DNA of 64,000 nucleotides from Lipingzhangella halophila. GTDB lineage: Bacteria; Actinomycetota; Actinomycetes; Streptosporangiales; Streptosporangiaceae. The notes under the pieces are model-generated. The model was not told where the DNA came from. It saw only the letters and a list, made by a program, of their open reading frames with translations, and did no database searches. Positions 7,450 through 15,471 of the stretch are shown here, one piece after another (positions within the stretch are counted from its first letter, which is position 1; the number at the start of each line of letters is the position of its first letter). The position numbers and the translations under genes are program-made. The DNA lies in NCBI RefSeq assembly GCF_014203805.1, contig NZ_JACHJT010000002.1, positions 620,001 to 684,000 on the forward strand, written 5' to 3'.

Positions 7450-8693
7450 CCGGCACCCTGCCGCAGGCACGGACGGCGATCGGCGATTCCGACCGCTACC
7501 TCGCACTGCACGAAGCGGTCGACGAGCCCGCCTCGGACGCGCTCCTCGACGACCGCGAGCGGCATGTCCGCTCCGAGGTCCGCGACGTCGTGGCCACCGA
7601 GGTCGCGCCCCGCGCCGCGGAGGTCGACCGCAGCGAGACGTTCGCCGGCGAGAGCTTCCAGGCACTGGCCCGCGCGGGCTGGGTCGGCCTGCTGTTCTCC
7701 GCGGAGTACGGAGGCACCGGCGACAGCACGGTGGCCTACGCCGCCGCGATGGAGGAGATCACCGCCGGCTGCGCCGCCACGAGCATGATCTTCATGACCC
7801 AGACGCACGCGGGGTACCCGATCGTGCTGGGCGGCGACCGCGCGCTTGTCCACACCCACGTGCCACCGCTGCTGACCGGCGCCGCCTACGGGTCGCTGGC
7901 CATCACCGAACCGAACGCCGGAAGCGACGTCTCCAGCCTGCGCACCACCGCCCGAGCGGAGGCGGGCGGCGACTACCGGATCAGCGGCTCCAAGACGTTC
8001 ATCACCACCGGCGACCGCTCCAACGTGATCGTCTGCTTCGCCACCACCGACCGAACCGCCCAGCGCGGCGGGGTGACCGCGTTCGTGCTCGACGGCGCCT
8101 CCCCCGGGGTCGGCCGCGGCGCGCCACTGGCCAAGATGGGGCTGCACGGGTCGACCACCGCCGAGCTGTTCCTGGACGACGTTCCGGTTCCCGCCTCGAA
8201 CCGCCTCGGCGAGCCGGGCAGCGGGTGGGACATCATGCTCCGGGCGGTCGCCAAGTCGCGCATCAGCGCCGCCGCCCAGGGGGTCGGTTTCGCGCGCGGC
8301 GCCTACGCGCACGCGCTCGCCCACCTGCGCGAACGGCACGGGAAACGCCTGCCCCAGGCGGCCGCGTTCGAGCTGGCCGACCTGCGCGGGCGGATCCTGC
8401 AGGCCCGGTTGCTGCTGCTGGCCACGGCGCGCGAGGTCGACCGGGCCGACGCCCCGCCAACGGCACAGGTCGCCGTGGCCAAGCAGCGGTGCACCGACCT
8501 GGGATTCTCCGTCGCGCGGGCGGCCACCCGCCTGCTGGGCGGCGCCGGGGACCTGCGCGACCTCGGCGTGGAACGCTACGTCCGCGACGCGAAGGCCGCG
8601 CAGATCTACGACGGCACGAACGAGATCCAGCGGCTGCTGATCGCGCGCGACACCGACCGACGACTCGACTCCCTCGAAGGACGGACCCCGTGA
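7446..8693 (+). CDS. Acyl-CoA dehydrogenase
   Basis: The 415-residue flavoprotein has the ACAD N-, middle- and C-terminal domains: 'WVGLLFSAEYGGTG', 'AITEPNAGSDVSSLRTTA', 'ISGSKTFITTGDRSN', and the C-terminal 'AKAAQIYDGTNEIQRLLIARD'. In the last motif the usual catalytic glutamate position (Y-E-G-T) is aspartate, a conservative change. The GTG start overlaps the previous stop; a longer upstream frame exists but is the shadow of the hydratase. It introduces the alpha,beta double bond in the acyl-CoA substrate and feeds electrons to ETF. It may pair with the degenerate ACAD encoded at 12071. Confidence 0.9.
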   Translation: MTGTLPQARTAIGDSDRYLALHEAVDEPASDALLDDRERHVRSEVRDVVATEVAPRAAEVDRSETFAGESFQALARAGWVGLLFSAEYGGTGDSTVAYAAAMEEITAGCAATSMIFMTQTHAGYPIVLGGDRALVHTHVPPLLTGAAYGSLAITEPNAGSDVSSLRTTARAEAGGDYRISGSKTFITTGDRSNVIVCFATTDRTAQRGGVTAFVLDGASPGVGRGAPLAKMGLHGSTTAELFLDDVPVPASNRLGEPGSGWDIMLRAVAKSRISAAAQGVGFARGAYAHALAHLRERHGKRLPQAAAFELADLRGRILQARLLLLATAREVDRADAPPTAQVAVAKQRCTDLGFSVARAATRLLGGAGDLRDLGVERYVRDAKAAQIYDGTNEIQRLLIARDTDRRLDSLEGRTP

Positions 8694-9451
8694 GTACCGA
8701 GCAGCCACTGGCGGACCAGGTAGCCGTCGTCACCGGGGCGGGGCGCGGGATCGGCCGCGCCGCCGCGCTGGCCCTCGCGGAGGCTGGCGCCCACGTCGTC
8801 CTGGCCGCGCGCAGCGCGGACCAGCTCGAAGCGGTCGCCAGCGAGGTACGTGAACGGGGCCGGCGCGCGCTGGCCGTGCCCACCGACGTGACGGACGAGG
8901 CCGCTGTCGAGGAGCTCACCGCCCGGACACTGCGCGAGTTCTCCCGGGTGGACGTGCTGGTGAACAACTCCGGCATCCTGGCCAGCACTCCCCTGCTGGA
9001 GCAGAGCCCCGAAGAGTGGGACGCCGTGCACGCCACCAACGTGCGCGGGACGTTCCTGGTAACCCGCTCCATCGGCCGGCACCTCGTCGACCAGGGCCGC
9101 GGGAAGGTCATCAACATCGCGTCCAACTTCGCGTTCACCGGTGTCCCCATGCACGCGGCCTACTGCTCGTCCAAGGCCGCGGTCGTCGCGCTCACCCGCT
9201 CGCTGGCGGTGGAGTGGGCCCGGAAGGGAGTGCAGGTCAACGCGATCGCGCCGGGGTACTTCGCCACCGACCTGAACGCCGACGCCCGGGCCGACCAGGA
9301 CACCTACGAACGGATCCTGCGGGGCGTACCGGCGCGCCGCATGGGCGACGTCGACGAGCTCAGCCCGTGGCTGGTGCTGCTGGCCGGCCCGTCCTCCGAT
9401 TTCATGACGGGCGAAACCATCGTGATCGACGGCGGCCAGACCGCTCGATGA
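8690..9451 (+). CDS. SDR family oxidoreductase (FabG/BadH-like)
   Basis: The 253-residue short-chain dehydrogenase shows 'VVTGAGRGIGRAAALALA' (cofactor TGxxxGxG), 'LVNNSGIL', catalytic Ser in 'INIASNFAFTG', 'YCSSK' (Tyr-xxx-Lys) and the C-terminal 'FMTGETIVIDGGQ'. It probably oxidises a beta-hydroxyacyl-CoA or another alcohol with NAD(P)+. In benzoate/cyclohexanecarboxylate pathways the ring-hydroxyl dehydrogenase BadH is an SDR, so this is a candidate for that step. The gene has a GTG start with a 4-bp overlap with the preceding gene. Confidence 0.85.
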   Translation: MSTEQPLADQVAVVTGAGRGIGRAAALALAEAGAHVVLAARSADQLEAVASEVRERGRRALAVPTDVTDEAAVEELTARTLREFSRVDVLVNNSGILASTPLLEQSPEEWDAVHATNVRGTFLVTRSIGRHLVDQGRGKVINIASNFAFTGVPMHAAYCSSKAAVVALTRSLAVEWARKGVQVNAIAPGYFATDLNADARADQDTYERILRGVPARRMGDVDELSPWLVLLAGPSSDFMTGETIVIDGGQTAR

Positions 9452-9481
9452 GACGTGCAGGACACACGAGAGGAGGGGCTG

Positions 9482-10366
9482 GTGGCTGACACCGACACAC
9501 CCCGGACCGTGGCGGTCGTGGGAGCCGGCACGATGGGGACGGGTATCGCCGTCGTGAGCGCCCGCGCCGGGTTCCGCACCCTCATCCACGACGTGGATGA
9601 GACGGGGCTCGCCCGGGGGATCGACAGCGTCCGCGGGTTCCTACGCAAGAGCGCCAAGAAGGGCAAACTCACCGAGGAGCAGGCCGAGGCCGCCAGCGAG
9701 GCGGTGTCGGGAACAACGCGGCTCGACGATCTCGCCCCGGCCGACATCGTCGTGGAAGCGGTCCACGAGGACCTCGCCACCAAGCAGCAGTTGTTCGGCA
9801 CGCTCGACGACATCGTGGCGCCCGAGACCCTGCTGCACACGAACACCTCGACGCTGCCCGTCACCGGGATCGCCGCCGGCTCGAAGCTGCCGGAACGGGT
9901 GGTGGGAACGCACTACTGCAATCCCGCACCCCTGATGAAGCTGGTCGAGGTCGCGCGCGGGCGGCGCACCGACGACTCTGCCTACGAGCGGACCGTGGAG
10001 TTCCTCGGCCAGGTGGGCAAGACGACGGTGCACACCGCGGACCGCCCCGGGTTCATCGTCAACCGGTTCCTCATCCCCTGGGAGAACGACGTCATCCGCG
10101 CGCTGGAATCCGGCCTGGGAACGATCGAGTCCATCGACCGGGCGGTCAGGGGGGCGCTGGGCCACCCCATGGGCCCGTTCGAACTGCTCGACATCGTCGG
10201 CCTGGACGTGCACCGCGAGGTCGCCATGCGGTTGTACGAGCAGTTCCGCGAGCAGCGGTTCGCGCCGCCCCCGCTGGTGGACCAGATGATCGCCGCCGGC
10301 GACCTCGGCCGCAAGACCGGGCGCGGGTTCTACACCTACGACGACAACCGGCTGTTCGGCACGTGA
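9482..10366 (+). CDS. 3-hydroxyacyl-CoA dehydrogenase (copy 1)
   Basis: The 294-residue product starts with a Rossmann motif 'VAVVGAGTMGTGIAVVSARAG' and contains the catalytic His in 'GTHYCNPAPLMKLVEVARG' (usually HFFNP). It ends with the dimerisation domain 'DRPGFIVNRFLIPWENDVIRALESG' and 'GHPMGPFELLDIVGLDV'. The monofunctional length fits the 3-hydroxybutyryl-CoA dehydrogenase group. GTG 9482 is chosen because GAGGAGGGG precedes it; an earlier in-frame GTG at 9455 has no ribosome site. A tandem relative follows at 10405, so the two may handle different stereoisomers or chain types. Confidence 0.9.
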   Translation: MADTDTPRTVAVVGAGTMGTGIAVVSARAGFRTLIHDVDETGLARGIDSVRGFLRKSAKKGKLTEEQAEAASEAVSGTTRLDDLAPADIVVEAVHEDLATKQQLFGTLDDIVAPETLLHTNTSTLPVTGIAAGSKLPERVVGTHYCNPAPLMKLVEVARGRRTDDSAYERTVEFLGQVGKTTVHTADRPGFIVNRFLIPWENDVIRALESGLGTIESIDRAVRGALGHPMGPFELLDIVGLDVHREVAMRLYEQFREQRFAPPPLVDQMIAAGDLGRKTGRGFYTYDDNRLFGT

Positions 10367-10404
10367 GCGAGACCGCGGGCGCGGAACACGAGTCAGGAGG
10401 TAGC

Positions 10405-11283
10405 ATGCGCCGCTTCGAACGGGCCGCGGTCCTCGGGTACGGCACCATGGGCCGCGGGATCGCCCAGGTGCTGGCGTCCTCGGGACGCGCGGTCACCGTC
10501 TACGAGACGGACCAGGAACGCGTCGACGCGGGCCACGCCGCGGTCGGCGACTTCCTGCAGGAGGGGGTCCGCCGCGGCAAGGTCTCCGAACAGGAGCGCG
10601 CGGACACGCTGAGCCGGATCCGGGGCACCACCGACCTCGCCGACCTGGCCGGAAGCGACCTGGTCATCGAGGCCGTGGTGGAACAGCACGATGTCAAGGC
10701 CGACGTGCTGCCGCGGGTCGCGGACGCCGTCGGCCCCAACACGGTCCTGGCCAGCAACACGTCGGCCCTCGCGGTGACCGACCTGGCGGCCACCGTGCCG
10801 CATCCCGAACGGTTCGCGGGGCTGCACTTCTTCAACCCCGCCCCACTGATGTCCATCGTCGAGGTGGTGCGGGCCCTGCAGTCGGCGCCGGACGTGCTCT
10901 CCGACCTGGAGAACCTCTGCCACGACCTGGGCAAGTCTCCGGCTGTCGTGCCCGACCGGCCGGGTTTCCTGGTGAACCGGCTGCTCATGCCGTACCTGAA
11001 CGACGTGGTCCAGGCCTATGACGACGGGCTCGCCAGCGCTGAGGACCTCGACACCGCGCTGGAACTGGGCCTCGGCTACCGGGTCGGCCCAATGCGGCTG
11101 CTCGACATGATCGGACTCGACGTGCACGAGCACGCCACCGCCAGCGCGCACGCCCAACTGCACGACTCCCGCTTCGCGCCTCCGCCGCTGCTGTCGCGGA
11201 TGGTCGCCGCGGGGTACCTGGGCGACAAGGCCGGGAAGGGTTTCCGGGCCGGCGGCGGCGCCGGCCCGGACGACGCGACGTAG
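10405..11283 (+). CDS. 3-hydroxyacyl-CoA dehydrogenase (copy 2)
   Basis: The 292-residue paralogue of the preceding gene has 'AAVLGYGTMGRGIAQVLASSG' for NAD binding, catalytic His in 'GLHFFNPAPLMSIVEVV', and 'DRPGFLVNRLLMPYLNDVVQAYDDG' in the C-terminal domain. The ATG at 10405 follows AGGAGG; an earlier in-frame GTG at 10363 overlaps the previous stop and cannot be excluded. The presence of two such enzymes plus an SDR in one operon implies at least two separate hydroxyl-oxidising steps, for example one on the ring and one on the opened chain. Confidence 0.88.
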   Translation: MRRFERAAVLGYGTMGRGIAQVLASSGRAVTVYETDQERVDAGHAAVGDFLQEGVRRGKVSEQERADTLSRIRGTTDLADLAGSDLVIEAVVEQHDVKADVLPRVADAVGPNTVLASNTSALAVTDLAATVPHPERFAGLHFFNPAPLMSIVEVVRALQSAPDVLSDLENLCHDLGKSPAVVPDRPGFLVNRLLMPYLNDVVQAYDDGLASAEDLDTALELGLGYRVGPMRLLDMIGLDVHEHATASAHAQLHDSRFAPPPLLSRMVAAGYLGDKAGKGFRAGGGAGPDDAT

Positions 11284-11294
11284 GGAGAACTCCT

Positions 11295-12074
11295 GTGGGC
11301 AGCTACACCGACATCCTGACCGAGGTGGACGGTCCCGTCCTGACCGTGACCCTGAACCGCCCCGACGCGGGCAACCGCTTCCGGGAGACCACGTGCCTGG
11401 AGCTGGCCGACGTCTTCCGGTGGTTCCGCTCGCAACGGGCACTCAGGGTGGCGATCCTGACCGGCGCCGGGGGCCGGTTCTTCTGCATCGGCGGGGAGCA
11501 CGAGGAGACCGAGGGCCTGGGCTACGACCAGGTGCTGCCGATCATCGACGTTTACCAGGCGATCGACACGGTGGCCAAGCCGGTCGTCGCGGCGGTCAAC
11601 GGTTTCGCCGTCGGGGGCGGCAACGTGCTGCACAACGTCTGCGACCTCTCGGTGGCCGCGGACACCGCGGTGTTCCGGCAGGTGGGTCCGATGGTCGGGA
11701 GCTACGACGCCGGCTACGGCACCTGGTACCTGGAGGACACGATCGGGCGCAAGCGCGCCAAGGAGATGTGGTACCTGAACCGCAAGTACTCGGCGGAGCA
11801 GGCCCTGGCGATGGGGCTGGTCAACGAGGTTGTCCCGGCCGCCGAGCTCCCGGAGCGGGCGCGGTCGGTGGCGGACGAGCTGGCCGCCCGGAGCCCGCTC
11901 GCGATCGGCGCACTCAAGGGCGCCTTCTCCGCCCGGCACAACGGTGTCTCGGGGCAGGCCCGGATGGCGCACGACCAGCAGCTCACGATGTACCTCACCA
12001 CGGACGAAGCACACGAGACGAACGCCGCCTTCCAGGAACGCCGCAGCCCGGACCCCGAACGGTTCTGGTCATGA
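11295..12074 (+). CDS. MenB/BadI-type crotonase, predicted ring-opening hydrolase
   Basis: The 259-residue crotonase differs from hydratases. It has 'GPMVGSYDAGYGTWYLEDTIGRKRA' (Ser136, Asp138) and 'MWYLNRKYSAEQALAMGLVNEVVP', the hallmark of MenB (dihydroxynaphthoyl-CoA synthase) and BadI (2-ketocyclohexanecarboxyl-CoA hydrolase). The C-terminal 'TMYLTTDEAHETNAAFQERR' supplies the conserved Tyr (233), and the N-terminal 'RPDAGNRFRETTCLEL' resembles BadI more than MenB. The catalytic Glu pair of hydratases is absent. Among beta-oxidation genes and with no thiolase nearby, retro-Dieckmann cleavage of a cyclic beta-keto acyl-CoA is the best reading. GTG start with AGGGAG upstream. Confidence 0.75.
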   Translation: MGSYTDILTEVDGPVLTVTLNRPDAGNRFRETTCLELADVFRWFRSQRALRVAILTGAGGRFFCIGGEHEETEGLGYDQVLPIIDVYQAIDTVAKPVVAAVNGFAVGGGNVLHNVCDLSVAADTAVFRQVGPMVGSYDAGYGTWYLEDTIGRKRAKEMWYLNRKYSAEQALAMGLVNEVVPAAELPERARSVADELAARSPLAIGALKGAFSARHNGVSGQARMAHDQQLTMYLTTDEAHETNAAFQERRSPDPERFWS

Positions 12075-13135
12075 GTGCCACGCGCCCCATCGAGCGGTTC
12101 GTCCACGACGACGAGCACCGCATGCTGCTCGACACCATCCACGGGCTCTCCCAGGAACGGCCCGTGCGCGCCGGAGACGCCGGCGGCGGTGCCGACGAGC
12201 GGATCGACGCGGCCCGCGCGGAGCTCGTGCGGCTCGGCCTGTGGTCGCTCAGCCTGGCCGAAGAGCAGGGAGGCGGCGGCGCGGACGCCGCGACCGTCGC
12301 CCTGGCCACCGCGGCGATCGGGGCGGCCTGGCCCGCCCTGGGAGTGGCCCTCGCCCACGCGCACGCGGCCGGCGCCGCGCTGGCCGGGGACTCCGCGGGC
12401 CGCTCGGTCCTGGCCGGGGTCGCCGCCCAGGGGCGGGGCATCGCCGTGGTCGACCTCGCCGGGGACTCCGCGACGTCCCACGACGACGGCACGATCGAGG
12501 TGATGCGGGTCGACGCCGCCGCACCAGCACCCGACCTGGTGGTCTTGGTGGACGACGGGACGGTCGCCCTGGTGCCCGCCGACCGTGTCGAGTTCGGCGC
12601 GCCGCTCGCGCGCACCGGGCTCGACGGCGCCGGGTCGGTGCCCGCGACCACGTCACTGGACCGGGCGGCGGCCCGGTTCGGTGCTGACGTCCGGCTGGTG
12701 CGCCGCACCTTGTACCAGGGGCTCACCGCTGTGGCGGCCGGCATCGCCGAGACCGCGGCGCACGACGCCATGGCCTACGCCGGCGAACGCGTCCAGTTCG
12801 GCGGCCCACTGACGGCCCTGCCCGCCGTGCGGGACAGCCTCCACACCCTGCTCGCGGGAGCTTCGGACGCGCTCACCGCCGCTTTCGCCCACCCGCGTGA
12901 CACGACCGCGGCGGCCGCGTTGCTCGACCGCACCCTGGAGGCGGCCGTCGACGTGGCGTCCGGCGCGGTCCAGGCCCACGGCGGGTACGGCTTTCTGGCG
13001 GAGTACCCCGCCGAAGGGCGGCTGCGCGACGCGATCTCGCTGCGGGCGGTCGCCGACATCGGCGCCGTCCGAGAACGCGCCGCACAGGCGGCGGCTGGAC
13101 CCGACGATCCAGGGGCGGTTTCCCGGAGTGCTTAG
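12071..13135 (+). CDS. Degenerate acyl-CoA dehydrogenase-like protein
   Basis: At 354 residues the protein is shorter than a usual ACAD (about 380-400). It keeps the C-terminal pattern 'AGERVQFGGPLTALPAVRDSLHTLLAGASDAL' and 'VQAHGGYGFLAEYPAEGRLRDA', but the end lacks the Y-E-G-T-x-E-I-Q active-site segment, and the middle beta-domain is reduced. Steroid catabolism uses heterotetrameric ACADs in which one subunit has lost catalytic residues. By analogy this could be the partner of the dehydrogenase at 7446 (inference). It overlaps the preceding gene by 4 bp and ends the operon before the long palindrome. Confidence 0.75.
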   Translation: MSATRPIERFVHDDEHRMLLDTIHGLSQERPVRAGDAGGGADERIDAARAELVRLGLWSLSLAEEQGGGGADAATVALATAAIGAAWPALGVALAHAHAAGAALAGDSAGRSVLAGVAAQGRGIAVVDLAGDSATSHDDGTIEVMRVDAAAPAPDLVVLVDDGTVALVPADRVEFGAPLARTGLDGAGSVPATTSLDRAAARFGADVRLVRRTLYQGLTAVAAGIAETAAHDAMAYAGERVQFGGPLTALPAVRDSLHTLLAGASDALTAAFAHPRDTTAAAALLDRTLEAAVDVASGAVQAHGGYGFLAEYPAEGRLRDAISLRAVADIGAVRERAAQAAAGPDDPGAVSRSA

Positions 13136-13140
13136 CCGTC

Positions 13141-13741
13141 GGGGATCGGTACGCGGCGATCTTGCGGATCGCGTTCCTTCCGCCGCGCGTGGAGTTTCGG
13201 TGGGGTAGGGGGTGAGAGGGCGCTCGGGTTGGAGCCCGTCGCTGCGGTGGGCGTGTGGTGGCGCGTCCACCGCAAGCAGCAGCGAAGGCAGCGGATGGGC
13301 CAGCCCCCGGGTGATCGGTACGGGTGCCCGGTGGTGGCGCGTGCGACGGGGGCGGTGCGGGCGCGTGTGGGGGCGCACCCCGCACCGAAGGTGACCGTGG
13401 GGACATGTTCGGCGCCGAGAATGTCCTCTCGGTCACTCTCGCTGCGGCCCGCCGCCGGGCGGGAGCGCTGGCACCCGCAAAGGGACGGTTCCCGCAGAAC
13501 CGGCGGGCCTTCGCCGCCCCCGTTGCGTGGGTCACCTCGGGCACCCGCAGCGACTACTGGGGGCTGGCCCATCCACCGTCCTCGCTGCTCTCGTCGGGCG
13601 CGCACCCATCCGCGACCAGCACCGGGTGAACGCCCCCCACCCAGGGCGCTCGCCCCCGACACACCGAAAATCCCGAAACATGGAAGCGCCCACGATCGCA
13701 GGAAGGAACGCGATCCTCATGATCGGCGCGATTAGACCGCG
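13141..13741. repeat. Long imperfect palindrome, about 600 bp
   Basis: Between two catabolic genes lies a region whose left half is related to the reverse complement of its right half. GGATCGCGTTCCTTCC at 13166-13181 pairs with 13701-13716. The block around 13293-13365 ('gatgggccagccccc...') matches the complement of 13500-13572. The core 13391-13436 is a near-perfect 46-bp palindrome (GTGACCG...CGGTCAC outside, GGACAT...ATGTCC inside, TCGGCGCCGA at the centre; 19 of 23 pairs). Indels make the right arm about 50 bp longer. A related half copy occurs at about 49830-50008. Frames through it encode nothing recognisable. Confidence 0.75.
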
Positions 13742-13767
13742 CAGTGTTGTGACCGAGGAGGAAACCG

Positions 13768-15471
13768 ATGCCACCGCCCAAGCTCGTCCTGTCGGACACA
13801 CTGGTGCACAACCCCGCACCGGGCCAGGAGCTGCCGCTGACCGACGCGGCGGTCGAGGAGTACCGCGCATCCGGGCTCTGGAGCGGCCGCACGCTGCGCT
13901 CGTTGCTGACTGACGCGGCCGCGCGTGCCCCTGAGGCGCCGGCGCTCGTCGGCCACCGCTCCGGCCAGCCGGGGCGGGAACGGCTCAACTACCGGGAGTT
14001 CGATGAGCGTGTGCGCGTGGCGGCCGACGCGCTCTCCCGGCTCGGGGTCCGAGAAGGGGACGCGGTGGCGGTGATGCTGCCGAACCGGGTCGAGTTCCCG
14101 ATCCTGATCTTCGCCATCGCCGAGCTGGGTGCTGTCTATGTCGGGCTTCCGGTGGCCTACGGCCGGCGGGAGATGACGGCCATCCTCCGGCGGAGCCAGG
14201 CCCGGGTCCTGGTGACGGTGCCGTCCTGGCGCGGGAACTCCCCGCTGTCCCTGGCGCGCGAGCTCCGCCCGGAGCTGCCGGGGCTGCGCACGATCGCCGT
14301 GGTCGAGGACACGCGCGCAGCGGAGCTGGCCGAGGGCGAGGTGCGCTGGGCGGACCTGCCGGGCTCCGCGCGGCATGACCGCCCGGAGCCCTCCGCGAGC
14401 CGGCTGTGCCATCTCGGGTTCACCTCGGGCACGACGGGCGAGCCCAAAGGGGTGATGAACAACCACGAGGCGCTGATCGCGGTGCTGGAACGGTTCGTGG
14501 AGCACATGGGCGCCGCGACGTTCGGTGAACCGATCGTGCAGCTCGTGGCGTCGCCGATCGGCCACCACAGCGGGTTCCTGTGGGGGATCCTGATGACGGT
14601 GGAGCTCGGTGGCACCGCTGTCCTGGTCGACCGGTGGGACCCCGCCGAGGGATCCAACCTCATCCGGGAGGAGGGCGTGACCGCGATGGTCAACGCCCCC
14701 ACATTCCTTATGGACCTGCTCGAAACCGACCTGGCGGGCGACCCCGGCTGCCCCCTGCGCACAGTCGTGCTGGCCGGGGCGCCGGTCCCGCGCGCCCTGC
14801 CGGAGACGGCGGGCGCCTCCCTGGGGGCTTTCGTCTGCCCGGCGTGGGGGATGACGGAGTACGGCATCGCCATCTCGTGCGCCCCGCACCTCCCGGAGCA
14901 GGCCCTGCGCACCGACGGCGTTCCGGTGCCAGCCGCGCAGGTGGCGGTCGTCGCCGACGACGGGACGGAGCTACCGCCCGGGGAGGAGGGCGACCTCCTT
15001 GTACGCGGGCCGGGGCTGTTCCTCGGCTATTACGGCCACCCCGACGAGACCCGCAAGGTGTTCACCGCCGACGGCTGGTTCCACACCGGCGACCGGGCGG
15101 TCCGCGGTACCGATGGCACGGTCGCGCTGCGCGGCCGGAGCAAGGACATCATCATCCGCGGGGGCGAGAACATCCCCGTCGCCGAGGTGGAGAACCTCGT
15201 CCACGCGCACCCGGACATCGTCAACGCGGCCGTCGTGGGCTACCCCGACGAGCGGCTGGGCGAGCGCGCCGCCGCGGTGGTGGTACTCCGCGAAGGCAGC
15301 CGCATGGAACTCGCGCAGCTCTGCGACTACCTGTTGAAACAGGGGTTGTCCAAGCACCATCTGCCGGAGCGGCTGGAGATCCGCGACGAGCTGCCCATGA
15401 CGATGAGCGGGAAGCTGCGCAAGGCGGAGCTGCGCAAGCAGCTCGCGGCGGCGGGAGGCGATGCGGAATGA
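13768..15471 (+). CDS. Acid:CoA ligase (AMP-forming), AliA/acyl-CoA synthetase type
   Basis: The 567-residue ANL-superfamily enzyme has the P-loop-like 'GFTSGTTGEPKGVMNNH', 'AWGMTEYG', 'GWFHTGDRAV', 'LRGRSKDIIIRGGENIPVAEVE' and the C-terminal catalytic lysine in 'MTMSGKLRKAELRKQL'. It activates a carboxylic acid to its acyl-CoA through an acyl-adenylate. The arrangement with dehydrogenase, hydratase and BadI-type genes is that expected for cyclohexanecarboxylate-CoA ligase (AliA), but substrate specificity is inference. The ATG start has GAGGAGG six bases upstream. It begins a second transcription unit after the palindrome and overlaps the next gene by 4 bp. Confidence 0.85.
   Translation: MPPPKLVLSDTLVHNPAPGQELPLTDAAVEEYRASGLWSGRTLRSLLTDAAARAPEAPALVGHRSGQPGRERLNYREFDERVRVAADALSRLGVREGDAVAVMLPNRVEFPILIFAIAELGAVYVGLPVAYGRREMTAILRRSQARVLVTVPSWRGNSPLSLARELRPELPGLRTIAVVEDTRAAELAEGEVRWADLPGSARHDRPEPSASRLCHLGFTSGTTGEPKGVMNNHEALIAVLERFVEHMGAATFGEPIVQLVASPIGHHSGFLWGILMTVELGGTAVLVDRWDPAEGSNLIREEGVTAMVNAPTFLMDLLETDLAGDPGCPLRTVVLAGAPVPRALPETAGASLGAFVCPAWGMTEYGIAISCAPHLPEQALRTDGVPVPAAQVAVVADDGTELPPGEEGDLLVRGPGLFLGYYGHPDETRKVFTADGWFHTGDRAVRGTDGTVALRGRSKDIIIRGGENIPVAEVENLVHAHPDIVNAAVVGYPDERLGERAAAVVVLREGSRMELAQLCDYLLKQGLSKHHLPERLEIRDELPMTMSGKLRKAELRKQLAAAGGDAE

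Noticed and set aside
11295-12074. MenB (menaquinone pathway) as the identity of the crotonase
   Set aside because: The signature allows it, but the operon is beta-oxidation-like, the N-terminus 'FRETTCLEL' is nearer to BadI, and no other men gene is present. Not excluded, only less likely.
12653-13662. Several 150-240 codon frames across the palindrome at 13.1-13.7 kb
   Set aside because: They are Arg/Pro/Gly-rich, overlap each other on both strands and share nothing with known proteins. The inverted-repeat structure explains the region better.
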